15,051 nucleotides of DNA from Desulfomicrobium sp. (GTDB taxonomy: Bacteria > Desulfobacterota > Desulfovibrionia > Desulfovibrionales > Desulfomicrobiaceae): contig DPKT01000175.1 in NCBI GenBank assembly GCA_003542385.1, positions 1 to 15,051 on the forward strand, read 5' to 3'. A program made the position numbers and the translations under genes. Positions 1-6,824 of this stretch are shown in pieces (the stretch's first letter is position 1; the number at the start of each line of letters is the position of its first letter). Below the pieces are notes generated by a model. The model did not search any database. It was not told the DNA's origin and saw only the letters and a program-made list of their open reading frames with translations.

Positions 1-31
1 CTGGCGTGTCTGCCAGTTCCACCACGCTCGC
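1..31 (-). tRNA. tRNA-Leu, 5' part only (runs off left edge)
   Basis: Read on the minus strand from 31 down to 1, the sequence gives a seven-base acceptor strand GCGAGCG, then U8-G9, then a D-arm GTGGAACTGGCAGACACGCC typical of bacterial leucine tRNAs, ending at the first bases of the anticodon stem. The GTGG-AA-TGG-AGAC-CGC pattern is shared by tRNA-Leu genes with a long D-loop. The anticodon, variable arm and 3' end lie beyond the window, so the isoacceptor is unknown. A tRNA-Ser is a less likely alternative. Confidence 0.82.
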
Positions 32-43
32 CCGAAGACTTGT

Positions 44-74
44 CTTATATCTGACAACGGCCTTTTTTTTGCAA
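44..74 (-). promoter_or_regulatory. Candidate promoter of the tRNA-Leu gene
   Basis: On the minus strand a -35-like TTGCAA (69-74) precedes overlapping -10 candidates: GATATA (46-51) at 17 bases, or the better TATAAG (44-49) at 19 bases. The -10 ends 12 bases before the mature tRNA 5' end at 31, a normal layout for a tRNA promoter with a short leader. The hexamers match sigma-70 consensus only partly and no start site is visible. Confidence 0.4.
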
Positions 75-81
75 GCAGATT

Positions 82-110
82 TTGGAAAAAACTCAAAAAA
101 TTTTTTTTAT
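82..110 (+). promoter_or_regulatory. Candidate promoter of the pseudouridine synthase gene
   Basis: TTGGAA (82-87), a 17-base spacer and TTTTAT (105-110) form a moderate sigma-70-like pair on the plus strand, leaving a leader of roughly 75 bases before the ATG at 192. The area is very rich in A and T runs, so chance matches are likely. Confidence 0.3.
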
Positions 111-140
111 TTTCGCTCCGGCACAGAAATAAAAAAACAT

Positions 141-168
141 TGTCATTGCGAACGCAGTGAAGCAATCT
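141..168. repeat. REP-like palindromic element (TCATTGCGA...GAAGCAATCT type)
   Basis: The stretch contains ATTGC (145-149) and GCAAT (162-166) as inverted arms around a 12-base centre, GAACGCAGTGAA. This closely resembles the widespread intergenic palindrome family of form TCATTGCGAG...GCGAAGCAATC found in many proteobacteria and other phyla. The centre is degenerate, so this is probably one diverged copy. It lies in the leader upstream of the gene starting at 192, and no second copy is visible in the window. Confidence 0.45.
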
Positions 169-191
169 GTTCATGATAAAGCCGGATTTTT

Positions 192-935
192 ATGAGCAAA
201 CTGAAAATTATTTACGAAGACAACCATGTAATTGTAGCAGATAAACCTGCCGGTGTACTCACGCAGGGGGACTACTCCGGTGAAAGATCACTTCTTGATA
301 TGATCAAAGAATATATCCGCCTGAAGTATAACAAGCCGGGTGAAGCGTTCATCGGCCTTGTGCACAGACTTGACAGACCGGTTTCCGGACTCCTGGTGTT
401 TGCCAGGACTTCAAAAGCTGCCGCACGGCTTCAGAAAGAGTTTATCTCAGGGAGAATAAAAAAATTCTACCTTGCTGTAGTTGAAACCGGCCCGGAATTA
501 AATCCTGGATGGAACAGACTCGAAAATTTTCTTGAAAGAGATCGTGACATTACACACATTGTGCCTGCTGCTTCAGCAAAGTCAGAGAAAGCTGTTCTTT
601 ATTACCATGAATTACTGAAAGAGAAAAATTTCTCCCTGTTACTCATTAAACTGGATACAGGAAAAAAACACCAGATCCGGGCACAGCTTGCAGGGTCAGG
701 TAAACCTGTAACAGGGGATAAAAAATACGGATCAAAAAATTCAACAGGAGATTCAATTCTGCTGCATTCAGCATGGCTTTCATTCAAACATCCGGTAAAG
801 GATGAGGTCGCGGGATTTTATTCAGCTCCCCCTGATATATTCAGAAAATTCATCCAATATAACAGTGAAGAACTGGCGGAAAATGTCAGGAACCTTGCGG
901 AGAACTTCCATGTCACGCAAGTTTGTCGAGATTAA
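192..935 (+). CDS. RluA-family RNA pseudouridine synthase
   Basis: A 247-residue protein predicted to isomerise uridine to pseudouridine in ribosomal or transfer RNA in the cytoplasm. The catalytic motif HRLDRPVSGLLVFARTSKAA begins at residue 58, with D61 as the expected nucleophile. The early motif EDNHVIVADKPAGVLT (9-24) and the later GKKHQIRAQL segment are the other conserved RluA blocks. There is no N-terminal S4 domain, so it is a single-domain form, and the substrate position cannot be assigned. The ATG at 192 has only a weak purine stretch (GGA) upstream; no better in-frame start is visible. Codon use is AT-rich, like the rest of the left end. The 3' end overlaps the convergent small ORF by 23 bases. 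The family call is firm; the subfamily (RluC/RluD/TruC-like) is open. Confidence 0.93.
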   Translation: MSKLKIIYEDNHVIVADKPAGVLTQGDYSGERSLLDMIKEYIRLKYNKPGEAFIGLVHRLDRPVSGLLVFARTSKAAARLQKEFISGRIKKFYLAVVETGPELNPGWNRLENFLERDRDITHIVPAASAKSEKAVLYYHELLKEKNFSLLLIKLDTGKKHQIRAQLAGSGKPVTGDKKYGSKNSTGDSILLHSAWLSFKHPVKDEVAGFYSAPPDIFRKFIQYNSEELAENVRNLAENFHVTQVCRD

Positions 936-1101
936 ATCCTTTTAATGATGATGGTTCAGGATTTTTAAACACCTTCTGCTCAACAGGTTTTACCATGTTT
1001 TCATCAGGTATTTTTGACATCTCTTTAAGATTTTTTCGCCCTGTTTCAACAACACCTTTCAGCGCAAAACCTGATCTTGGTATATCACTTTCAATTTTCA
1101 T
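913..1101 (-). CDS. Small hypothetical protein, 62 aa
   Basis: I do not recognise this protein. It has 62 residues, is rich in lysine, proline and glutamate, and has no cysteine, signal peptide or membrane segment. It is kept because its ATG is preceded at a good distance by a strong ribosome binding site, GGGAGGGTGAC directly before the start, and because it fills the space downstream of the helicase gene on the same strand (67-base gap) in matching AT-rich codon use. It ends inside the last 23 bases of the convergent pseudouridine synthase gene. It could be co-transcribed with the large gene upstream or have its own promoter in the gap. The overlapping plus-strand frame (923-1123) has no comparable start signal. 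Homologues would be needed to confirm expression. Confidence 0.5.
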   Translation of the reverse strand: MKIESDIPRSGFALKGVVETGRKNLKEMSKIPDENMVKPVEQKVFKNPEPSSLKGFNLDKLA

Positions 1102-1134
1102 GTCACCCTCCCGATTAACATGAGATAAGACTTA

Positions 1135-1169
1135 TTGCAATACTGCAACAGGTCTATATATATATATAT
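1135..1169. repeat. TTGCA inverted repeat followed by a TA microsatellite
   Basis: TTGCA (1135-1139) and TGCAA (1144-1148) are perfect inverted arms around a four-base centre, followed by an uninterrupted alternating TA run at 1155-1169 that abuts the stop codon of the helicase gene. The short palindrome could be an operator for the small minus-strand ORF, but there is no matching site elsewhere. The TA run could simply be low-complexity drift. Confidence 0.4.
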
Positions 1170-4100
1170 TAAAATAAATTCAGCTGCCCGTCATCTTCTT
1201 TTTTCTTAAAGGGAGCCCTTTTTTTCGCCTCAATTATATCCTTCTCAATCCTGTCAATAAACCTGCTTCTTCCTGATTCCAGGATTCTCCCCTTATACCG
1301 TCTTTTCAGAGCAGAAGTGAGGTAAACCTGCTTTTTTGCCCTGGTCAGTGCAACGTAAAACACCCTCTCCTCCTCTGATAAATCAGACACTTCAGAACCG
1401 AAAAGGTTAAACGGGATTATATCATCCTCACACCCCGGGATAAAAACAGTATCGAACTCAAGCCCCTTTGCTGAATGTATTGTCATCAGTGAAACCGCCT
1501 CGTAATCCGGGAGATAATCATCCTCACCTGTACGCAGCGGAATAGTCCCGAGAAATTCATCATAACTCCACATACTGCCGAAGGCCGCATGAACTCTCAT
1601 TCTGTCGAATTCCGCCCCCTTTTGTTCCAGGAGCTTTATTATCATTTCAGCAGGGGGGAGCTCATCCATAAGCTTTTTAAGTCCGCCGGAGGTTTCTTTA
1701 CCGGAGTTAATTCCGGTGAGCATATCTCTTATTTGCTGTATGACAGATTTATACGGTTCAAATTCATAAAAGGGCCTGCTACCTGCGACCTTGTACGCGA
1801 TTCCATGATTTCTGAAAGCCTCCCTTAAACATTCAAACATAAATGACGATCTGCACAGCACTGCGAAATCACCGAATCCTCTACCCTGATTTTCGCCGTC
1901 CGCCATTCCGCTGTCCATGGAGAAACTCCTCACTCCTCCGACCATTCTTTCAATTTCAGAGGCAATCCAGTCAGCTTCGCTTCTGTCGCTGGTCATTTCG
2001 CTGATTATCAGCTTCACACCCTTTTTGTCAGAAGAGAGATATTCACCCCTGCCGAGAATCTGACCCGCAGCTCTGAGGATTACGCCGCTGCACCTGAAAC
2101 TTTTTTTCAGCATAAATTCCCTGAGTTCCGGATAATCCGACTTAAGCCTGCGGATATACTCAGGATCAGCGCCGCGGAAACCGTATATCGACTGGTCAGG
2201 GTCTCCGATAACAAAAATATCAGCGCCGCTGCCCGGTGCGAGGAGTCTGATGAATCTGTACTGCATTAAATTTATATCCTGGAATTCATCTATCACAATA
2301 TGAGTAAACCGCGCGGAGAGTACACTCCTCAATTCCCCGGAGGCCTCAGCTATGACACAGGGGAGATAGATAAGATCATCCACATCAATAAAATTATTAT
2401 TAAGCAAACAGTTGTTATACGCTTCAACAATCGCAGGCTCAACATCTGTCTCAATACCCTGCTTATAAGCGGAAATTTTACGGAGAAGAGCCGCACCGGA
2501 ATTTTTTTCAGGGAATATACTTTTAAGAAGATGGAGCCTCTCCTCATCATTGAGGATTATAAAACCCTCACGAAGGCCGAACAGCTGCGGGTGACCGGTG
2601 ATAAATTTCAGCCCCAGAGAATGGAAAGTTGAGACATGGAGTCCATCCCCCCTTAATGTTTCCCCGAGCCTCTCCTTCAATTCATCAGCAGCCTTATTCG
2701 AAAATGTCAGCACAGCTATCCCTGAAGGCTGAACTCCTTCATCAGTAATACGCCTTATCCGCTCAACGATAAGAAAAGTTTTACCCGCACCGGGCCCGGC
2801 TATAACCATACCGGGGCCGCCGGAAAAATTCACAGCAACAGCCTGTTCGGATGTGATTCCGCCATTATCTTTTTCAGGGACAGTCCGGGTCTCCTCTACG
2901 GCAGATTCTTTATTCATAGCGGAGATCCTTCTGAACTCCGCGACATCAAATTCCACAGATTGCTTTTTCTGAACCGGGTGCGGGTCAATACCGTTTTTAT
3001 CTTTAAAGAGAGACTTCGATTTAAAAGTATCGAGTTCACCTTCGTCAAAGACCTTTACTGTACCGAACTCACCGTCATACCCCCCTTTAAGATGGACCTC
3101 GCCGTTTCTGAGCCTGCGCACACCTTCAGCAAGGAGTTCTCCGCCGGAGTTGTTTATCTCATCGATATCTGAATCAAGGTACAGGTGGAACTCAGAGCCG
3201 AGAGCATGAATAACCCTGAAGTATTCGCTCATTACACTTTTCGACGAGCTGCTCTTCTGCTTCATAACTTCTGACAGAAGATCCGGGAGCTGTGTAATTG
3301 AATAGAAATCTTTTTTTATTGAATCAGGAACTTCACTCCTGTCGCCCAGTTCAGCAACACGGTACATCACACCTTTTGTAACCTCTTTACTGCACACAGG
3401 GCAGATCCCCCTGTGCTTCAGTGTCTCCAGGGGATTCCACACAATACCGCAGTTGCGGTGTCCGTCGTAATGATATTTCCCCTCCTCGGGATAGAATTCG
3501 AGGGTGCCTTCGAAGCGCGTGCCACCCTCCTCGCGGCGCAGGGCGCGGCGCATGCCGGAAAAGGACATCTCGCCGGAAAAGATGTTACTCTCGCGGCCGA
3601 GCTTTTCCCCCGAATGGGCATCGGAGTTGGAGACCAGGGAGAAGCGGTCCAGGGCGCTCCACAGCCAGTTCATCTCGGGGTCCGACGACAGGCCAGTCTC
3701 CAAGGCGAAAATTTCGCCGCTCAGGTCACCGAAGCAGTCCTCGATGCGGTCGAAGCCGGATTTGGAACCGAAGACGGAAAACCAGGGCGTCCAGATGTGG
3801 GCCGGAATGAGAAAGGCCTGCGGGTCCGTCTCAAGGACCATCTCCAGGAGGTCGCGCGAATCAAGCCCCAGGATGGGCCGCCCGTCCGAGGCCAGGTTGC
3901 CGACCTGCGCCAGGCGGGTGTTGAACCTCAGGGCCGCGTCCAAGCCGGGCATGAAGACCAGGTTGTGGACTTTGCGCACCTTGCCGCCCCGCTTGTAGAT
4001 GGAGCTGATCTCCGTGCAGAGCACGAAACGCACTCCGTCCGCATCGAGGTTGCCGGAATACCACGGCAGTTCCGCCGCAAGGCCCTTGGTGTCGCGCAGG

Positions 4101-4297
4101 CGGAAGAGGCCGTCCTCCCCCGGTTCGAGCTGGGACTGGATCATCTCCATCCAGCCCGGATGCGTGAAGTCGCCCGTGGCCAGCACGTCGATGCCCTTGA
4201 CCGCGGCCCAGGCCACCAGGTTTCTCGGCGTCAGGTTCTTGCTCGTTGCCCTCGAGAACCGGGAATGGATGTGGAGGTCTGCGATGTAGGTGTTCAC
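1169..4297 (-). CDS. EndoQ-type PHP endonuclease fused to UvrD/Rep helicase
   Basis: A 1042-residue protein. Residues 1-250 are a PHP metallo-nuclease: DLHIHS (7-12), TGDFTHP (41-47), E96, H111, PAHIW (165-169) and SNSDAH (223-228) supply the metal ligands. Then comes a Zn segment (C283, C299, C302) and GYDGEFG (406-412), the pattern of Endonuclease Q, which nicks DNA 5' of deaminated bases. Residues about 480-1030 are a superfamily 1 helicase: AGPGAGKT (500-507), TFSNKAA, IDEFQD (669-674), GDPDQSIYGFRGA (698-710), SFRC, MTIHSAKGLEF (938-948), ALTRAK. The protein ends in QLNLF (1038-1042), a canonical beta-clamp-binding motif. The start is GTG at 4297, where homology to PHP begins, with AGGA upstream; GTGA overlaps the stop of the histidine kinase gene. 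Base composition changes sharply near residues 265-300 (see findings). Inferred role: clamp-guided repair of deaminated DNA. Confidence 0.88.
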   Translation of the reverse strand: MNTYIADLHIHSRFSRATSKNLTPRNLVAWAAVKGIDVLATGDFTHPGWMEMIQSQLEPGEDGLFRLRDTKGLAAELPWYSGNLDADGVRFVLCTEISSIYKRGGKVRKVHNLVFMPGLDAALRFNTRLAQVGNLASDGRPILGLDSRDLLEMVLETDPQAFLIPAHIWTPWFSVFGSKSGFDRIEDCFGDLSGEIFALETGLSSDPEMNWLWSALDRFSLVSNSDAHSGEKLGRESNIFSGEMSFSGMRRALRREEGGTRFEGTLEFYPEEGKYHYDGHRNCGIVWNPLETLKHRGICPVCSKEVTKGVMYRVAELGDRSEVPDSIKKDFYSITQLPDLLSEVMKQKSSSSKSVMSEYFRVIHALGSEFHLYLDSDIDEINNSGGELLAEGVRRLRNGEVHLKGGYDGEFGTVKVFDEGELDTFKSKSLFKDKNGIDPHPVQKKQSVEFDVAEFRRISAMNKESAVEETRTVPEKDNGGITSEQAVAVNFSGGPGMVIAGPGAGKTFLIVERIRRITDEGVQPSGIAVLTFSNKAADELKERLGETLRGDGLHVSTFHSLGLKFITGHPQLFGLREGFIILNDEERLHLLKSIFPEKNSGAALLRKISAYKQGIETDVEPAIVEAYNNCLLNNNFIDVDDLIYLPCVIAEASGELRSVLSARFTHIVIDEFQDINLMQYRFIRLLAPGSGADIFVIGDPDQSIYGFRGADPEYIRRLKSDYPELREFMLKKSFRCSGVILRAAGQILGRGEYLSSDKKGVKLIISEMTSDRSEADWIASEIERMVGGVRSFSMDSGMADGENQGRGFGDFAVLCRSSFMFECLREAFRNHGIAYKVAGSRPFYEFEPYKSVIQQIRDMLTGINSGKETSGGLKKLMDELPPAEMIIKLLEQKGAEFDRMRVHAAFGSMWSYDEFLGTIPLRTGEDDYLPDYEAVSLMTIHSAKGLEFDTVFIPGCEDDIIPFNLFGSEVSDLSEEERVFYVALTRAKKQVYLTSALKRRYKGRILESGRSRFIDRIEKDIIEAKKRAPFKKKEDDGQLNLF

Positions 4298-5937
4298 GGT
4301 GCATCCTGATCCGCTCGCGTGCGGAAAAATGATTCGTCCTGGACCAGGACGGCCCTGGCCCCTCCGGTGGGATTGTTCTGCAGATCGATGAAGGTCCCGT
4401 TCTGGGCCGCGAGCCGGCGCGCGATGGCCAGACCCAGCCCCGATCCGACGGGTTTGGTGGTGACGAAGGGATCGAAGCACTTCTCTTCGACTTCCTGGCT
4501 CAGCCCTGGACCATTGTCGACAATGGAGAGGACCATTTTTCCGTTTTCGCGGGAAGATGAGATGACTATCTCGGGATCCTCCGCGTCTTCCAGGGCCTGC
4601 ATGGCGTTGACCAGCAGATTGACGAGAATCTGATGAAACTGGTTGCGGTCGAAGCGGCATGGGGCGTCATCGACATCGACGCGAATCCTGACCCGGGGAT
4701 GCTGCAGGCGCAGGGGCATGAGCACATGCTCGATCTCTTCGGCCAGAACCAGATGGTCGGGGCTTGGGGCCTGGGGGCGGGCGAAGATGAGAAAATCCTT
4801 GAGCAGGAAGTCGAGGCGGTCGATGTCGCGCAGGATGACCCTTGAGAGTCGCTCGGAGAAGTCCTTCTCCAGATCGTCGGACAGCAGAAGCTGCAGGCTC
4901 GTCTTGATGCCGGCCAGAGGGTTCTTCATCTCGTGGGCCAGGCCGGCGGCCAGCTCGCCCACGCTGGCCAACTTCTCCATTTCCTTGATCTGCCGTTCCA
5001 TCTTCTGCACTTCGGTGATGTCCGAGAAGAGGATCATCCACCCCTGGTTCTCGGGCAGTTCCGTCATCTTGAAGCCGAAGACGAGGTCGCGGCCCGTGCT
5101 CACGACCATGTGACGGCGGGTGGATTTGCGACGGTCCGCCCAGAAGGGAACGAACTCCGGGAAGAGGGAATCGAGCCGCGCGCCGATGGTGCGGCTGCGG
5201 TCGTAGCCCGGAAGCCAGTCCAGGGCCCGCTGGTTGATGCTGGTGACGCGCCTGTGGTCGTCGACCACCAGCAGGCCCGCGTCGAGCCAGTCGAAAACGC
5301 GGTACTTGATTTCCTCGGACCTGCGCAGAGCCCCTTCCTGTTCGATGAGGCGCTGCAGCAGCCTGTTTTCCGCCGTGCGGCTCAGCTTGACCAGGGAGGC
5401 CACAAGAATGAGCGCCAGGGTGAACAGGCTGTAGTTGTATGCCAGATCGGAACCACGGATATGCACCTGGCCCCACGCACCGGGAAAATAGAACTGCACG
5501 CACGAAATAAGGAACAGGAGTGCCCAGACGGCGATGGAGGAGAAGACGATCGTCTGGAAACCGACGATGCGTCCGTAAAAGAAAAGGCACAGGATGTAGA
5601 GGATCATGAAAGCGCTGAACGACCCGCCGGTCAGCACGATCCACCACGTCGTCAGGAAGAGGTCTGCGATGAGCTGGAAGCGGAACAGGCCCATGGAACC
5701 GATAAACCGCTTCGACGCCAGGAGATAGACGGCGCTCAGAGCGAAACCCGAGGCGAAGAAGAGGATGTACTGGACGTCCCTGTCGACTTCCAGCCGCATG
5801 CCCCGGTCCGAAAGGTTCAGGATCTCGGAAACGGCCAGCATGAGGAGAAAGACCATGATTCCGAGACGAATCACGGAAAATTTGACGAAGAAGCTTTTGA
5901 GTTCGGCGGAGGGTGTCAGCTCGGGGTTATTGTCCAC
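4294..5937 (-). CDS. PilS/NtrB-type membrane sensor histidine kinase
   Basis: A 547-residue kinase. Residues about 20-185 hold six predicted membrane helices with little periplasmic sequence, as in PilS-type sensors. A short coiled stretch leads to a PAS-like domain (about 205-310). The dimerisation box ELAAGLAHEMKNPL contains the phospho-acceptor H335. The ATPase domain shows NLLVNAMQAL (N444), DNGPGL (474-479) and GSGLGLAIA (498-506). The start is GTG at 5937, read from AAGGGATT just upstream, and overlaps the MoaB-like gene by 11 bases. Its stop overlaps the EndoQ-UvrD start as GTGA. No NtrC/PilR-type response regulator gene is adjacent, so it is an orphan here and its partner and signal are unknown. 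The kinase call is firm; the PilS resemblance comes from domain layout only. Confidence 0.93.
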   Translation of the reverse strand: MDNNPELTPSAELKSFFVKFSVIRLGIMVFLLMLAVSEILNLSDRGMRLEVDRDVQYILFFASGFALSAVYLLASKRFIGSMGLFRFQLIADLFLTTWWIVLTGGSFSAFMILYILCLFFYGRIVGFQTIVFSSIAVWALLFLISCVQFYFPGAWGQVHIRGSDLAYNYSLFTLALILVASLVKLSRTAENRLLQRLIEQEGALRRSEEIKYRVFDWLDAGLLVVDDHRRVTSINQRALDWLPGYDRSRTIGARLDSLFPEFVPFWADRRKSTRRHMVVSTGRDLVFGFKMTELPENQGWMILFSDITEVQKMERQIKEMEKLASVGELAAGLAHEMKNPLAGIKTSLQLLLSDDLEKDFSERLSRVILRDIDRLDFLLKDFLIFARPQAPSPDHLVLAEEIEHVLMPLRLQHPRVRIRVDVDDAPCRFDRNQFHQILVNLLVNAMQALEDAEDPEIVISSSRENGKMVLSIVDNGPGLSQEVEEKCFDPFVTTKPVGSGLGLAIARRLAAQNGTFIDLQNNPTGGARAVLVQDESFFRTRADQDAP

Positions 5938-6679
5938 AATCCCTTGGGTCTCCCTGGAGTTTTTCCACCGTGTGCCTGAGGGCCGGAAGAATGGCCGCCA
6001 GATTTTCCCGCACGGCCTTGGGGCTGCCCGGAAGGTTGACCACTAGGGATTTCCCCATGGTCCCGGCCACTGCCCGGGAAATGACGGCGTGCGGGGTCTT
6101 GGCCAGGGAAGCCAGGGTCATGGCCCGCTCGAAGCCCGGCAGTCTCTTGTCCAGAAGGGGCAGGGTCGCCTCGGGCGTGATGTCGCGCGGCCCCACACCG
6201 GTGCCGCCCGTGGTGAAGACGAGGTCGAAACCGTGGTTCAGGCAGCAGTCGACCAGGGCGGCCTTGAGCATGAGTGGCTCGTCCGGGATGATCACCCCCC
6301 TGGCCAGGCTCAGCTCCATGGTTTCGGCGACGGTGTCCCGGATGCACGGTCCGCTCGCGTCCACGCGCTCGCCGCGCGATCCCTTGTCGCTCAGGGTGAT
6401 CCAGGCCAGGGAAAAGCCGCTGCGGGAAAGGACGCATTCCCTTTCCCCCGCCGTGACGGCTCCCGCGACTTGCCCGGTCCAGGCTTCAAGGCACAGGCCG
6501 TCCTCGCGGCAAAGGCGGATCCTGCTCTCCACCTGCACCCGGCACGCGCCGTCATCCAAAACATCCCCGGCGCGCAATTCCTGCGCCGCATCGATAAAGC
6601 CGTGGGCCAGGCCATGGTCCATGCCCACGGTGATGACCACGGGTCCCGACTGCCAAGCGTTCTTCCAGGTTATGCGCAT
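5927..6679 (-). CDS. MoaB/MogA-like molybdopterin adenylyltransferase with N-terminal extension
   Basis: A 250-residue protein. Residues about 89-245 match the MoaB/MogA family, which adenylylates molybdopterin before molybdenum insertion: ITLSDKGSRGERVDASGP (94-111), TTGGTGVGPRDITPEA (156-171), SRAVAG (201-206) and NLPGSPKA (215-222). The first 88 residues are not part of this fold. They include AGDVLDDGACRVQVESR and do not show clear MOSC motifs, so I leave them unassigned. The ATG at 6679 is chosen over an upstream in-frame start at 6730 because AAAGGGGA lies directly before it and the longer N-terminus has no such signal. It is the first gene of a minus-strand series with overlapping ends. 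The gene may supply cofactor to molybdo- or tungsto-enzymes encoded elsewhere. Confidence 0.85.
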   Translation of the reverse strand: MRITWKNAWQSGPVVITVGMDHGLAHGFIDAAQELRAGDVLDDGACRVQVESRIRLCREDGLCLEAWTGQVAGAVTAGERECVLSRSGFSLAWITLSDKGSRGERVDASGPCIRDTVAETMELSLARGVIIPDEPLMLKAALVDCCLNHGFDLVFTTGGTGVGPRDITPEATLPLLDKRLPGFERAMTLASLAKTPHAVISRAVAGTMGKSLVVNLPGSPKAVRENLAAILPALRHTVEKLQGDPRDCGQ

Positions 6680-6763
6680 CCCATCCCCTTTGTTTCTTTC
6701 AGAGTCGACGCCTATCGCTACCAAAGGCAAGCGCCATTGTCATTACCGCAAAGCCTCAGCCAC

Positions 6764-6792
6764 TTGTCCGTAAACCTCTTCCCGCGTACAGT
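6764..6792 (+). promoter_or_regulatory. Candidate promoter of rfbA
   Basis: TTGTCC (6764-6769), a 17-base spacer and TACAGT (6787-6792) give a plausible sigma-70-like promoter about 32 bases before the rfbA ATG. It lies in the 145-base divergent gap between the MoaB-like gene and rfbA. The leader would contain the ribosome binding site AGGAAAGGA. Confidence 0.4.
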
Positions 6793-6824
6793 TTGTCCCT
6801 GAAATCAACAGGAAAGGATACCCT

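Noticed and set aside
923..1123. Plus-strand 66-codon frame opposite the small minus-strand ORF
   Set aside because: It begins inside the end of the pseudouridine synthase gene without a ribosome binding site, while the minus-strand frame has a strong one.
3413..4309. Plus-strand open frame of 298 codons
   Set aside because: It is the antisense of the PHP coding region in GC-rich DNA, has no motif and no ribosome binding site.
4298..4660. Upstream in-frame extension of the EndoQ-UvrD gene (open frame to 4660)
   Set aside because: The extra residues are an arginine/proline/glycine-rich out-of-frame reading of the histidine kinase gene; PHP homology starts at the GTG at 4297.
6680..6730. Longer start for the MoaB-like protein at 6730
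   Set aside because: The ATG at 6679 has AAAGGGGA directly upstream; the longer start has no such signal and would cut into the divergent promoter region.
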